Positions 18,015-28,318 of a stretch of 64,000 bases of DNA are shown piece by piece (positions within the stretch are counted from its first letter, which is position 1; every line of letters begins with the position of its first letter). Below the pieces are notes generated by a model, which had not been told where the DNA came from, searched no databases, and saw nothing but the letters and a program-made list of their open reading frames with translations. The translations under genes were made by a program, and so were the position numbers. The stretch is from Senegalia massiliensis (GTDB lineage Bacteria > Bacillota > Clostridia > Tissierellales > SIT17), in assembly GCF_009911265.1 (NCBI RefSeq), contig NZ_QXXA01000012.1:60997-124996 (forward strand), in the 5' to 3' direction.

Positions 18015-18968
18015 ATGCAAGTGATGGGAAGAGACATTAAAATTTTTTCAGGTAATGCAAATAAGAAATTAGCAGAAAAAATTTGTGAAGAAGCAGGAGT
18101 GACTTTAGGTGATTCTGAAGTAACTAGATTTAGTGACGGTGAAATATCAGTAAATATAAACGAGACTGTAAGAGGTGCAGATGTATTTGTAATACAACCT
18201 ACAAATCCTCCTGTAAATGAAAACCTTATGGAGCTTTTAATAATGATTGATGCATTAAAAAGAGCATCAGCAGGTAGGATTAATGCAGTGATACCATATT
18301 ATGGATATGCTAGACAAGATAGAAAAGTAAAAGCAAGAGATCCAATTACATCTAAATTAATAGCAGATTTAGTTTCTGTAGCAGGTGCAGATAGAGTAGT
18401 TACAATTGATTTACATGCAACTCAGTTACAAGGGTATTTTGATATACCTGTAGACCATTTATTAGGTGTTCCAATTCTTGCAAGAGATTGTATAGATAAA
18501 GGTAGAATTAATAACGATACTGTTATAGTTTCACCTGATATAGGAGGAGTTAGAAGAGCGAGAAATTTTGCAAGTATAGTTGACTTACCTATAGCTATAA
18601 TAGAGAAGAGAAGACCTAAAGCAAATGTATCTGAGGTTATGAATATAATTGGAGATGTAAATAACAAGGATGTAATAATAGTAGATGATATTATTGATAC
18701 TGCTGGTTCTATGGCAAAAGCAGCTAAAGTATTAAAGGATTTTGGAGCTAAAAAAGTATATGCAGCTTGTACTCATCCAGTATTATCAGGTCCTGCAATA
18801 GAAAGGTTAAAAGATTCAATGATAGAGAAATTAATAGTAACAGATTCTATACCTCTACCTGAAGAAAAACAAATAGACAAAATTGAAGTAGTATCAATAG
18901 CACCTTTATTTGCAGATGCCATAAATAGAATATATGCAAATAAATCAGTAAGTAAACTTTTCAAGTAA
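18015..18968 (+). CDS. prs: Ribose-phosphate pyrophosphokinase (PRPP synthetase)
   Basis: Converts ribose-5-phosphate and ATP to PRPP for purine, pyrimidine, His and Trp synthesis. 317 residues, class I. Signatures include the ATP-loop region [10 protein letters not shown], the catalytic flexible-loop Arg region and the PRPP loop [20 protein letters not shown] precedes the ATG. It supplies PRPP, the effector sensed by PurR at the head of this block. Confidence 0.96.
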   Translation: MQVMGRDIKIFSGNANKKLAEKICEEAGVTLGDSEVTRFSDGEISVNINETVRGADVFVIQPTNPPVNENLMELLIMIDALKRASAGRINAVIPYYGYARQDRKVKARDPITSKLIADLVSVAGADRVVTIDLHATQLQGYFDIPVDHLLGVPILARDCIDKGRINNDTVIVSPDIGGVRRARNFASIVDLPIAIIEKRRPKANVSEVMNIIGDVNNKDVIIVDDIIDTAGSMAKAAKVLKDFGAKKVYAACTHPVLSGPAIERLKDSMIEKLIVTDSIPLPEEKQIDKIEVVSIAPLFADAINRIYANKSVSKLFK

Positions 18969-18987
18969 AATTAAGGAGTTGAAAAAG

Positions 18988-19548
18988 TTGTATTTAGTAG
19001 TAGGTCTGGGGAATCCAGGAAAAAAGTATAGTAATACTAAGCATAATGTAGGTTTCGATACTATAGATATTTTATCTGAAAGACTAGGAATTAAAGTAAA
19101 TAAGATAAAGCATCAATCTGTGTATGGAGAAGCTAATATAAACGGAAAAAAAGTATTACTCATAAAACCTCAAACCTATATGAATGATAGTGGCATTACG
19201 GTTAGAGGATTTTCAGATTTTTATAAACTGCCTATAGAAAATATTATTATAATTTATGATGATATAGATATACCTATTGGTAATCTTAGAATTAGGAAAA
19301 AAGGTAGTGCAGGAAGTCATAATGGAATGAAATCAGTAATATACCATTTAAAAGATGATAAATTTCCAAGAATCAGAATTGGCATAGGTAAACCTGGTTA
19401 TGATAAAGATTTAATTAGTCATGTATTAGGTGGATTTAATAAAGAAGATAGAGAATTAATTGATGAAGCTATCTTAAATGCTGCCAAAGCAGTAGAGGAA
19501 ATTATGAATTCAGATATAGAACGATCAATGAATATGTACAATAGTTAA
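18988..19548 (+). CDS. pth: Peptidyl-tRNA hydrolase
   Basis: Recycles tRNA from dropped-off peptidyl-tRNA. The TTG at 18988 gives MYLVVGLGNPG, the standard start of the family; an upstream in-frame TTG at 18979 touches the AAGGAG ribosome site. The 186 residues include the catalytic His in KHNVGFD, the Asn of MNDSG and the tRNA-binding stretch KGSAGSHNGM. It follows prs after a 19-bp gap; the ctc gene that sits here in Bacillus is absent. Confidence 0.95.
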   Translation: MYLVVGLGNPGKKYSNTKHNVGFDTIDILSERLGIKVNKIKHQSVYGEANINGKKVLLIKPQTYMNDSGITVRGFSDFYKLPIENIIIIYDDIDIPIGNLRIRKKGSAGSHNGMKSVIYHLKDDKFPRIRIGIGKPGYDKDLISHVLGGFNKEDRELIDEAILNAAKAVEEIMNSDIERSMNMYNS

Positions 19549-19567
19549 AGATATAAAATACTTAATT

Positions 19568-19589
19568 GCCTAGGATTTAAATCCTAGGC
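19568..19589. repeat. Perfect 22-bp palindrome between pth and mfd
   Basis: Each arm reads GCCTAGGATTT, with no mismatch. No T run follows (TAAAGGTATTTT), so it is either a weak terminator, an RNA hairpin or an operator. Confidence 0.7.
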
Positions 19590-19615
19590 TAAAGGTATTT
19601 TAAGGAGTGTGTCAA

Positions 19616-22600
19616 ATGAATGTATTTAAAGAGCAATTGAATAATCTTGCTTCTTACAATGAATTAATAAAAAATTTAAAAAATAAATTATCACCTATAT
19701 CTCTTCATGGGTTATCTAAAGAAAATATATCACATATAGCATATGCTATAAAAGAAGATTTAAAAGGACAAGTGCTTATAATAACTTATGATGAATTAAG
19801 AGCTAAATCAATAATAGAAGATTTAGCATTGTTTGATGCACAAAATTCTGAGATTTATCCTGCTAGACAATTAGTTTTTTATGATTTTGATGCAGTTAGT
19901 CATGATATTTCAAACCAAAGACTTAAAGTGTTAGATAGGCTTATTAATGAAGAAAATATCATAGTAGTTGCAAGTATTGAATCTATTTTAAATAGAGTTA
20001 TGAAAAAAGATATCTTTAAGAAATACAAAAAAGAAATAAATTTTGGTGATAGATTAAATTTAGATGAAATTGTGAATTCACTGATAGTTCAAGGTTATGA
20101 AAGAGTTGATATGATAGAGGGACATGGACAGTTTAGTGTAAGAGGTGGAATAATAGATTTCTTTCCTACCACAAATGAATATCCTTTCAGAGTTGAGTTA
20201 TTTGATGATGAGGTAGATTCTATAAGAACATTTAGCTTGAAAGATCAGCGTTCAATAGAAAACTTTACTGGGGCTAAAATTACTCCAGCTAAAGAAATAT
20301 TTATAGAAGAGCAGTTTAAAGAAAGTATAAAAGAAAAAATTGAAAAAGAGTTAAATAGTACTTTAAAGAAATTTAAATTAAATAAAGAAGAACAAAAATC
20401 GGAAAATTTAGAAGAAAAATTTAAATATTATATAGAACGAATTGATAGTAATCTTTCAATAGAAAATTTAGATATTATATTACCTTATATGATAGAAGAT
20501 TTATCTAATATAATTACTTATATTAAAAATGATACTACAATTTTAGTAGATGAACCAAATAGAATAGATGAAAATATAAAGTCATTAAATGATGATTTTT
20601 TAGAAAAATATAGAGACCTGTATGAATCAGGTGAGGTATTAAATTCTCATAAAGATATCTTTTATAATTATGAAGAAATAATTAAAATATTAAATTCTAA
20701 AGATGTAGTTACTATGACTGGATTGCTTAAAAATAATAAGCAATTTAAACCTAAAAAAATAGTGAGTATATCTACTAAATCTGTTCAAGCATTTCATAGC
20801 AAACTGGATATATTAAAAGATGAATTAAATCGTTTAAGATATAAAGGATATAAAATAGTTATATTATCAGGAACTGATGAAAGGGGAAAGAGATTATCTA
20901 AAAATTTAAAAGAAAAGAGTATAGATAATATTTATTCTGATACTTATGATATAGATATAAAGACAGGCCAAGTAGTTATAGTTCCCGGAACTATAGCATC
21001 TGGTTTTGAGTATCCTGATATTAAATTTATGATAATAAGTGATAAAGAAGTTTTTGGAACTATAAAAAGAAAAAGAAGAAAGAAAAATAAAAAAGATCAA
21101 AAAAATATAAGCTCCTTTAGAGATTTAAAAGTAGGAGACTATGTAGTACATGAAAATCATGGTATAGGTAAATATATTGGAATGGAACAACTAGTAGTAG
21201 ATGGAATAAAAAAAGATTATCTATCTGTAAGATATTCAGGAAAAGATAGACTATATATACCAGTTGATCAAATGGATTTAATTCAAAAATATATTGGAAG
21301 TGAAGTAGGCAAAACTAAAGTAAGTAAATTAGGAAGTGGAGAATGGGCTAGAACTAAAAGTAAAGTTAAAAAAGCTATAAAAGAAATGGCAATAGACCTA
21401 TTAGAGCTTTATGCAAAAAGAAGAACAGTAAAAGGCTTTAGTTTTTCTAAAGATCAACCTTGGCAAAATCAATTTGAAGACACATTTCCATATGAAGAAA
21501 CAGAAGATCAAATTAAATGTATAGAAGATATTAAAAGTGATATGGAAAAACCTTCTCCTATGGATAGACTATTATGTGGAGATGTAGGATATGGGAAAAC
21601 AGAGGTAGCTCTAAGAGCTGCATTTAAAGCTACTTTAGATGGCAAACAAGTAGCCATGCTTGTACCTACTACAATACTTGCACAACAGCATTTTAATACT
21701 ATGGTAGAAAGATTTAGTGACTTTCCTATTAATGTTGAAATGCTAAGTCGTTTTAGAACACCTAAAAGACAAAAAGAGATAATTAAGGATTTAAAAAGTG
21801 GAAATATAGATGTAATAGTTGGTACACATAGACTACTTACAAAGGATGTAAAATATAAGGACTTAGGACTCTTAATTGTAGATGAAGAGCAAAGATTTGG
21901 TGTCAAACATAAAGAGACAATAAAAGAAATAAAAGAATCCGTAGATGTATTAACACTTACTGCTACTCCTATACCAAGAACCCTTCATATGGCACTAATA
22001 GGAGCAAGAGACATGTCTGTAATAGAAGAGCCACCTGAAGAAAGATATCCTGTTCAAACTTATGTAGTTGAATATAATGAAAATATGATTAAGGAAGCTA
22101 TATTGAAAGAAGTAAATAGAAAAGGTCAGGTATATTTTGTATATAATAGAGTTCGTGGCATCAGAAAGATTGCAGCTAGATTAAAGGAATTATTGCCTGA
22201 AATAAGAATAGTTGTAGCTCATGGACAAATGAGTGAAAGAGAACTTGAAAAAGTAATGCTTGATTTCATGAATGGTGAATATGATGTATTAGTTTGTACT
22301 ACTATAATTGAAACTGGACTTGATATATCAAATGTAAATACCATGATAATATATGATGCAGATAAAATGGGTTTATCTCAACTATACCAATTAAGAGGTA
22401 GAGTTGGTAGATCAAATAGAATTGCATTTTCTTATTTTACTTATGAAAAAGATAAGGTGTTAACAGAAGTGGCAGAAAAAAGATTAAAAGCTATAAAAGA
22501 GTTTACGGAGTTCGGATCAGGATTTAAGATAGCTATGAGAGATTTAGAAATAAGAGGCGCTGGAAATATATTAGGAGCAGAACAACACGGTCATATGACT

Positions 22601-23131
22601 TTAATAGGATATGATTTATATGTAAAATATCTAGAAGAAACAGTAAATAAATTAAAAGGTAATATTGATACTGAAAGAGTAGAAACTACAGTTGAAGTTA
22701 ATGTAGATGCTTATATTCCTGATAAGTATATACAAAATTCAGAACAAAAAATAAGAATGTATAAGAGAATTACATCTATTGATGATAGAGAAGAATATAG
22801 AGATTTGTTAGAAGAGTTAATTGATAGATATGGGGATATACCAAGACCTGTAGATAATTTACTTAGGATTGGATATATAAAATCTATTGCAAATAAATTG
22901 ATGTTCACAAATCTGTCACAAAAGGATGATATTCTTATACTTGAATTTGATAAAAATTCTAAGATGAATCCTGAAATGATAAATGCACTATATGATAGTT
23001 TTGGACGAAAGATGTCATTTGATTTATCTAGCACTCCTGCAGTGAAATATAAACTTAATAATACTTCACAAGATAAGATACTTACAGCTTTAGAGGAGAT
23101 ATTTCAAAAGATAAAGAGTTTAAAGAAATAA
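19616..23131 (+). CDS. mfd: Transcription-repair coupling factor Mfd
   Basis: ATP-driven translocase that removes stalled RNA polymerase and recruits UvrA. The start is the ATG at 19616, with AAGGAGTG at a normal distance; the in-frame GTG at 19607 overlaps that site. The 1171 residues contain the UvrB-like module, with GHGQFSVRGGIIDFFP near residue 160. The CarD-like polymerase-binding domain follows (GDYVVHENHGIGKYIGM, near 510), then RecG-like helicase motors with Walker A GDVGYGKTE near 656 and Walker B DEEQRFG, and the C-terminal TRCF domain. Full length with no break. Confidence 0.96.
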   Translation: MNVFKEQLNNLASYNELIKNLKNKLSPISLHGLSKENISHIAYAIKEDLKGQVLIITYDELRAKSIIEDLALFDAQNSEIYPARQLVFYDFDAVSHDISNQRLKVLDRLINEENIIVVASIESILNRVMKKDIFKKYKKEINFGDRLNLDEIVNSLIVQGYERVDMIEGHGQFSVRGGIIDFFPTTNEYPFRVELFDDEVDSIRTFSLKDQRSIENFTGAKITPAKEIFIEEQFKESIKEKIEKELNSTLKKFKLNKEEQKSENLEEKFKYYIERIDSNLSIENLDIILPYMIEDLSNIITYIKNDTTILVDEPNRIDENIKSLNDDFLEKYRDLYESGEVLNSHKDIFYNYEEIIKILNSKDVVTMTGLLKNNKQFKPKKIVSISTKSVQAFHSKLDILKDELNRLRYKGYKIVILSGTDERGKRLSKNLKEKSIDNIYSDTYDIDIKTGQVVIVPGTIASGFEYPDIKFMIISDKEVFGTIKRKRRKKNKKDQKNISSFRDLKVGDYVVHENHGIGKYIGMEQLVVDGIKKDYLSVRYSGKDRLYIPVDQMDLIQKYIGSEVGKTKVSKLGSGEWARTKSKVKKAIKEMAIDLLELYAKRRTVKGFSFSKDQPWQNQFEDTFPYEETEDQIKCIEDIKSDMEKPSPMDRLLCGDVGYGKTEVALRAAFKATLDGKQVAMLVPTTILAQQHFNTMVERFSDFPINVEMLSRFRTPKRQKEIIKDLKSGNIDVIVGTHRLLTKDVKYKDLGLLIVDEEQRFGVKHKETIKEIKESVDVLTLTATPIPRTLHMALIGARDMSVIEEPPEERYPVQTYVVEYNENMIKEAILKEVNRKGQVYFVYNRVRGIRKIAARLKELLPEIRIVVAHGQMSERELEKVMLDFMNGEYDVLVCTTIIETGLDISNVNTMIIYDADKMGLSQLYQLRGRVGRSNRIAFSYFTYEKDKVLTEVAEKRLKAIKEFTEFGSGFKIAMRDLEIRGAGNILGAEQHGHMTLIGYDLYVKYLEETVNKLKGNIDTERVETTVEVNVDAYIPDKYIQNSEQKIRMYKRITSIDDREEYRDLLEELIDRYGDIPRPVDNLLRIGYIKSIANKLMFTNLSQKDDILILEFDKNSKMNPEMINALYDSFGRKMSFDLSSTPAVKYKLNNTSQDKILTALEEIFQKIKSLKK

Positions 23132-23182
23132 AAAAATAATATATAATGGTTTAGTATAGTATAAATTGAGGAGATGATGTAT

Positions 23183-24259
23183 TTGATTAAAAATAAAAGA
23201 GTTATTTGGGCTTTGATATTGCTAGTCACAGTATCTGTATTTATATCAGCATGTAGTGATGAAAAAGCAGAAAAAGCTGTTGCAAAAGTTAATGATGAAA
23301 ATATTACAGAAGATGAACTTGAGAAATATGTAGACTATAGAAAGAAAGAAGCAGAATTAAGTGGTTATATTGCTCCTGAAATGTGGGATCAAGTTATAGA
23401 AGGTAGTGAATTTACTTATGAGCAACAATTAAAGCAAAGCTCGTTACAAGATTTAATAAATCAAAGAGTTTTACTTCAAAAAGCTGATGAGGAAGAAATT
23501 GAAGTAACAAATAAAGAATTAGATAAAGAATTAGAAGAATTTAGAAATACAGAAGAAAAGGAAAAGAATTTTAATGATTACTTAGACCAATTAGGTATTT
23601 CAGAGGAATATTTTGAAGAAATGTATAAACAAGGTATGACAATTAATAAACTTATGGATAAATTAGTTAAAATAGATGAAAAATCTGTAAAAGAAGAATA
23701 TGAAGCTAATAAAGAATCATATGACAAAATAAAAGCAAGTCATATTTTAGTAGAAACTAAAGAAGAAGCAGAAGAAGTTAAAAATAAGATAAAAGAAGGA
23801 GAAGATTTTGCAGAACTTGCAAAAGAATATTCGACTGATCCAAGTGCAGAACAAAACGCAGGAGACTTAGGCTTTTTTGGTAAGGATGCTAGTTTAGTTC
23901 CTGAATTTAAAGATGCAGCATTTGAACTTAAAAAGGGTGAAGTATCAGGTCCAGTAAAAAGTGAATATGGATATCACATAATAAAAGTTACTGATGAGAA
24001 AAAAGGATTAGAAGCAAATGAGGAAGAAATAAAAGAAAATTTAAAAGGCGAGAAATTTAATGAAAGAGCTCAGGAGTTAATAGAAGAAGCAGATACAGAG
24101 ATATTAATTGATTTTGAAAAAGAAGCAGAAAAAAATAAAGAAGATAATGCTGATGAAAATTCAGAAGAAGACAATCAAGATGATAAAAATGATAACAATT
24201 CAGAAGAAAGTCAAAATCAAGATGAAAACAAAGAAAATAAAGAACAAGAAAGCGAATAA
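23183..24259 (+). CDS. PrsA/SurA-type foldase lipoprotein, parvulin PPIase
   Basis: Extracytoplasmic peptidyl-prolyl isomerase that assists folding of exported proteins. The TTG at 23183 fits the GAGGAG site best (9-base spacing); in-frame ATGs at 23174 and 23177 are alternatives only a few residues longer. The lipoprotein signal MIKNKRVIWALILLVTVSVF-ISAC puts the lipidated Cys at about residue 24. A SurA-like helical N-domain is followed by a parvulin domain (ASHILVETKEEAEEV to GYHIIKVTD). The last 40 residues are an extreme Asp/Glu/Asn/Gln-rich tail, unusual in length. It sits between mfd and spoVT, as prsA-like genes do in several clostridia. Confidence 0.9.
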   Translation: MIKNKRVIWALILLVTVSVFISACSDEKAEKAVAKVNDENITEDELEKYVDYRKKEAELSGYIAPEMWDQVIEGSEFTYEQQLKQSSLQDLINQRVLLQKADEEEIEVTNKELDKELEEFRNTEEKEKNFNDYLDQLGISEEYFEEMYKQGMTINKLMDKLVKIDEKSVKEEYEANKESYDKIKASHILVETKEEAEEVKNKIKEGEDFAELAKEYSTDPSAEQNAGDLGFFGKDASLVPEFKDAAFELKKGEVSGPVKSEYGYHIIKVTDEKKGLEANEEEIKENLKGEKFNERAQELIEEADTEILIDFEKEAEKNKEDNADENSEEDNQDDKNDNNSEESQNQDENKENKEQESE

Positions 24260-24260
24260 A

Positions 24261-24292
24261 AATAAAACTGCCACATGGCAGTTTTATTTTTA
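24261..24292 (+). terminator. Terminator after prsA-like gene
   Basis: Perfect 12-bp stem AATAAAACTGCC / GGCAGTTTTATT with an ACAT loop, followed by four T residues. Confidence 0.9.
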
Positions 24293-24383
24293 TAGAAAAA
24301 ATTATCTATGATGTATAAAAAATGGCAAATAGTAAAATAATAAGTCTAACTTGAGTACATATTAATTTTACAGGAGGAATAAA

Positions 24384-24935
24384 ATGAAAGCTACAGGAAT
24401 AGTTAGAAGAATAGATGATTTAGGAAGGGTGGTTATACCAAAAGAAATAAGGAGAACACTTAGAATAAGAGAAGGAGACCCTTTGGAGATATTTACTGAT
24501 AGACAGGGAGAAGTAATTTTGAAGAAATATTCTCCAATAGGAGAATTAAATGAGTTTGCAAGTGAATATGCAGATTCTTTAAATGAAACTACAGGTTATA
24601 CCACTTTAATTTCAGATAGAGATAATATTATAGCAATATCTGGAGGCACAAAAAAAGGTTATTTAAATAAAAGATTAAGTCCTGAACTTGAAAAGTTAAT
24701 TGAGGGGAAAGAAGTATATTTAACTGAAGGTAATACAAAACCTATACGTATAACTGCAGAAGAATATAACCCTGAAAACTATACATCTCAAGTCATATCA
24801 CCAATAGTAACACAAGGAGATCCTATTGGCGCAGTTATAGTATTATCAAAAGATTCTAATGATAAGATGGGCGAATTAGAAGTAAAACTTTGCGAGACAG
24901 CATCTCGCTTTTTATCAAAACAAATGGAGCAATGA
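24384..24935 (+). CDS. spoVT: Stage V sporulation protein T
   Basis: AbrB-family forespore regulator that modulates sigma-G genes. The N-terminal swapped-hairpin DNA-binding domain reads MKATGIVRRIDDLGRVVIPK; the C-terminal GAF-like domain spans about residues 55-180. The 183 residues match SpoVT length, which separates it from the shorter AbrB and Abh. TACAGGAGG precedes the ATG. A possible but weak sigma-G-type promoter (TGTATA, 18-bp spacer, AATAATA) lies at 24312-24342. Position after mfd is conserved with Bacillus. Confidence 0.95.
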   Translation: MKATGIVRRIDDLGRVVIPKEIRRTLRIREGDPLEIFTDRQGEVILKKYSPIGELNEFASEYADSLNETTGYTTLISDRDNIIAISGGTKKGYLNKRLSPELEKLIEGKEVYLTEGNTKPIRITAEEYNPENYTSQVISPIVTQGDPIGAVIVLSKDSNDKMGELEVKLCETASRFLSKQMEQ

Positions 24936-24939
24936 TAAG

Positions 24940-24968
24940 TGCCTACCTTATGGTAGGTATTTATTATT
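24940..24968 (+). terminator. Terminator after spoVT
   Basis: CCTACC and GGTAGG form a stem extended by a G-U and a T-A pair, followed by TATTTATTATT. Confidence 0.6.
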
Positions 24969-24995
24969 GTTTTTGTTTTCAACTTATAAACTTTC

Positions 24996-25004
24996 TGATA
25001 TAAT
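24996..25004 (+). promoter_or_regulatory. Extended -10 promoter of the flippase gene
   Basis: TGATATAAT lies 43 bp before the ATG at 25047; no -35 is evident. Confidence 0.5.
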
Positions 25005-25046
25005 CAAAGTATTGGTCTTAGATATAATATTAGGAGGAACAAATAA

Positions 25047-26663
25047 ATGAGTAAAGATAATTTTTTAAAAGGGGCTGCTATATTAAGTATAGCTGGTTTT
25101 CTTGTTAAAATATTAGGAGCAGTATATAGAATACCTCTAGCGAACATGATAGGTGATACTGGAATGGGTTATTATCAAGCTGCTTATCCAATATATACAC
25201 TTATGTTTGCAATTTCAACAGCAGGAATACCTGTTGCTATAGCCAAATTAGTATCAGAAAAAAATTCTATTGGTGATTATAGAGGAGCACAAAGAATATT
25301 TAGAATATCTTTTATAGGTCTTTTAATTGGTGGAATATTAACTTCATCATTTGTATTTTTAGGAGCAAAAACTATAGCTGATAAAATAGGTAACTCAAAT
25401 GCTTATTATGCACTTATAGCACTTGCACCTGCACTTTTATTTACACCTATAATGTCAGCTTTTAGAGGTTATTTTCAAGGTAGACAAGATATGACACCTA
25501 CTGCTTTATCACAAGTAATAGAACAACTTGCAAGAGTAGGAATGGGATTATTATTAGTTGCATTAATTCTTAGATTTGATAAAGGTCTTCCTATGGCAGC
25601 AGGTGGAGCTTCCTTTGGTGCTTCAGCAGGAGCTCTTTTAGGAAGTATTACTATTATATATATTTATTTAAAAAGAAGAAAAAAGATTAGAAGAGAAATA
25701 AGAAGATCAGAAAGATTTAAAAAACAAGATACTTCTCAAATAATAAAAAGTATATTAGTAATAGCTATACCAATTACAATAGGTGCTTCAGTTGTACCAC
25801 TTTTTGGCACAATAGATGTTGCCATTGTAATGAGAAGACTTCAAGATATAGGCTATACTGAAAAAGAAGCTTCAGGATTATATGGCCAACTTACAGGAAT
25901 GGCACAAACTTTAATAAACTTTCCTCAAGTATTTTCAGTTGCAATAGGATCAAGTCTTGTACCAGCTATATCAACTGCTTTTGCCAGAAAAAAATTTAGT
26001 GAAGTTAAAAGAACTGCCAGTTCAGGAATAAGGGTTACTTTACTCATTGGACTTCCAGCAGCTATGGGACTTTTTATACTAGCTGAACCTATTATTAAAT
26101 TGCTTTATTTTAGTAATCCAATTGAAGTTCAAGAAAGTGCAGGTTCTATACTTAGAGTACTATCTTTTAGTGTAATATTTTTGACTTTAGTTCAATCACT
26201 TACTGCTATACTTCAAGGAATGGGCAAAGCCTTTATTCCTGTGAGAAATCTTATAATTGGAGCATTAGCAAAAGTGGTAATAGTATATGTATTGACTGGG
26301 ATACCTGGAGTTGGAGTTAAAGGAGCAGCAGTAAGTACAATTACAGCTTATATGATAGCTTCATTTTTAAATTTAAGAGCTGTAAAAAAGTATGCAAGAA
26401 TTCGATTTAATTTAATAGATTTATTTTTCAAACCTATTTTATCAGTAGCTATAATGACTTTAATTGTATCATTAAGTTATAATTTATTAGATGGATTTAT
26501 TGGTTCTAGATTAGCTACATTAATTGCAATTGCATTTGGAGGAATTAGTTATGGATTTGCCTTACTTTTAACATCTACTATAACAAGTAAAGACTTTGAA
26601 TTGCTACCTGGAGGAAGTAAATTAGCTATAAAATTGAAAAAAATAGGTTTACTTAGAAGATAG
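25047..26663 (+). CDS. MOP-superfamily flippase, SpoVB/YabM/MurJ-like
   Basis: Polytopic membrane protein of 538 residues with about 14 segments, in the MATE/MOP polysaccharide-exporter family that includes SpoVB, YabM and the lipid II flippase YtgP (MurJ). The N-terminus FLKGAAILSIAGFLVKILGAVYRIPLANMIG is split here as FLKGAAILSIAGFLVK and ILGAVYRIPLANMIG, both typical. A basic cytoplasmic loop (RRKKIRREIRR) follows segment six. Position between spoVT and mazG matches yabM of Bacillus. Whether it flips lipid II for vegetative wall or for spore cortex cannot be decided from sequence. Confidence 0.88.
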   Translation: MSKDNFLKGAAILSIAGFLVKILGAVYRIPLANMIGDTGMGYYQAAYPIYTLMFAISTAGIPVAIAKLVSEKNSIGDYRGAQRIFRISFIGLLIGGILTSSFVFLGAKTIADKIGNSNAYYALIALAPALLFTPIMSAFRGYFQGRQDMTPTALSQVIEQLARVGMGLLLVALILRFDKGLPMAAGGASFGASAGALLGSITIIYIYLKRRKKIRREIRRSERFKKQDTSQIIKSILVIAIPITIGASVVPLFGTIDVAIVMRRLQDIGYTEKEASGLYGQLTGMAQTLINFPQVFSVAIGSSLVPAISTAFARKKFSEVKRTASSGIRVTLLIGLPAAMGLFILAEPIIKLLYFSNPIEVQESAGSILRVLSFSVIFLTLVQSLTAILQGMGKAFIPVRNLIIGALAKVVIVYVLTGIPGVGVKGAAVSTITAYMIASFLNLRAVKKYARIRFNLIDLFFKPILSVAIMTLIVSLSYNLLDGFIGSRLATLIAIAFGGISYGFALLLTSTITSKDFELLPGGSKLAIKLKKIGLLRR

Positions 26664-26741
26664 TACTTGATTTTATATTAATTTAGCAATATACTTAAAA
26701 GAGACTGATGCTTACTATCTTTAAAGCTTATGGAGGTTTTT

Positions 26742-28187
26742 ATGTCAATAATAAATATAATTGGTTTGGGATTTGGTGATGTTAGTGATCTAAATTTTAA
26801 AAGTATAAAGGCTTTAGAAAAACATAAGAATTTCTTTAGAACAGATAAAAGTCCCATTATATATTATTTAAATGAAAAAGATATTGATTATTCATCTTAT
26901 GATTATATATATGAGACTGAAGATAATTTTGATAATGTATATATTAATATCGTCAATGATTTAATAGAAAATAGCAAAAAATATTCTGTTATCAATTATT
27001 GTGTTCCTAAAAGTCCTTTGCTTTTTGACAAGGTTACTCAAATATTATTGAATCATCAAATGGACAAACAAATTAAAATTAATGTCTATAATAATGGTGG
27101 TTTTATAGAAAGTGTATTTAATGTATTAGAAAAACCTATGACAAGTAATATTAAAGTAATAGATGCTTCAGATATAAAAGCTACTACTTTAGATTTAAAT
27201 AGTGATTTGATAATTTTTGGAATTTATGATAATCTTATTGCATCAGAAATAAAAATACATTTAGAGGAAATTTATAGTGATAATCATCCTATTGAAATAA
27301 TAAATAGTTTCTTTGACAAAAAAAAGTACTCTATACCCTTATACAAATTAGATAGACTTGATGAGTATAATTATGATTCAACTATATATATCCCAAAGAC
27401 AAATAGTAATAAAAATTCATATGATATGAATAATCTTATTGAGATAATGGAAAGATTAAGAAGTAAAGATGGTTGTATGTGGGATAATGAACAAACATTT
27501 GAATCTTTAAGAGCCTATTTAATAGAAGAATCTTATGAAGTAGTTGATGCAATAGATAGAGATGATATAGATGCTTTAGAAGAAGAATTAGGAGATTTAT
27601 TGTTACAGGTAGTTTTTCTTAGCCAAATAGCTAGAGAAGAAGGATATTTTAATATTTGGCACGTTATAAGCTCTATTTCAAATAAGATGATTTATAGACA
27701 TCCTCATGTGTTTTCTGATACTTTAGTAAATGGTATAGATGATATAAGTTATAATTGGGACAAATTAAAAAACAAAAATAAAGATATAAATACTATTACT
27801 GAAAGTATGATGAGTATACCTAAAGAGTTTCCAACACTTTTAAAAGCATATAAGATTCAAAAAAAAGCATCTAAGGTTGGATTTGATTGGGATTACAAGG
27901 AAGATGCATATAAAAAGATTCAAGAAGAAATAATAGAATTAAAAGTTGCTATAGATGAAAAAGTAATTGAAAATATAGAAGATGAATTTGGAGATCTTTT
28001 ATTTGCAATAATAAATTTTGGAAGATTTTTAAATGTTAATCCGGAGACTGCTTTAAATAAAACCATAAATAAATTCATATCAAGATTTAAATATATAGAA
28101 GATACAATTTTAAAGCAAGGAAAAAGATTAGAAGAAAGTAATTTAGAAGATATGGAAAAATTATGGAATGAGGCAAAAAATATTTAG
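26742..28187 (+). CDS. mazG: MazG-family NTP pyrophosphohydrolase with N-terminal methylase-like domain (YabN)
   Basis: House-cleaning nucleotide pyrophosphatase, 481 residues from the ATG at 26742 (ATGGAGG upstream; the ATG at 26730 lies on the ribosome site). The C-terminal half carries two MazG modules. The first has CMWDNEQTFESLRAYLIEES and the metal motif EELGDLLLQVVF; the second has EEIIELKVAIDE and EDEFGDLLFAIINF. The N-terminal 220 residues occupy the place of the tetrapyrrole-methylase domain of YabN but are strongly diverged: the opening IINIIGLGFGD survives and little else does. Gene order matches yabN. Confidence 0.9.
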   Translation: MSIINIIGLGFGDVSDLNFKSIKALEKHKNFFRTDKSPIIYYLNEKDIDYSSYDYIYETEDNFDNVYINIVNDLIENSKKYSVINYCVPKSPLLFDKVTQILLNHQMDKQIKINVYNNGGFIESVFNVLEKPMTSNIKVIDASDIKATTLDLNSDLIIFGIYDNLIASEIKIHLEEIYSDNHPIEIINSFFDKKKYSIPLYKLDRLDEYNYDSTIYIPKTNSNKNSYDMNNLIEIMERLRSKDGCMWDNEQTFESLRAYLIEESYEVVDAIDRDDIDALEEELGDLLLQVVFLSQIAREEGYFNIWHVISSISNKMIYRHPHVFSDTLVNGIDDISYNWDKLKNKNKDINTITESMMSIPKEFPTLLKAYKIQKKASKVGFDWDYKEDAYKKIQEEIIELKVAIDEKVIENIEDEFGDLLFAIINFGRFLNVNPETALNKTINKFISRFKYIEDTILKQGKRLEESNLEDMEKLWNEAKNI

Positions 28188-28257
28188 GTTAAATTTCTAA
28201 AAAAAGAAGGATTTTCGTAAAAAAACTAGAATAAGCTATTTATAGCTTTTCGATCCA

Positions 28258-28266
28258 TGATATAAT
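28258..28266 (+). promoter_or_regulatory. Extended -10 promoter of hup
   Basis: TGATATAAT lies 53 bp before the HU start; no -35 match is seen. Confidence 0.5.
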
Positions 28267-28318
28267 GGATTTTATAAATCAATACTTAATACATGAAAAA
28301 ATTAAGGAGGAATTATTA

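Noticed and set aside
24108..24311. Lys-rich ORF in another frame of the foldase tail
   Set aside because: It is a frame-shadow of the repetitive GAA/AAT-rich acidic tail, with a Lys/Met/Ile-only product.
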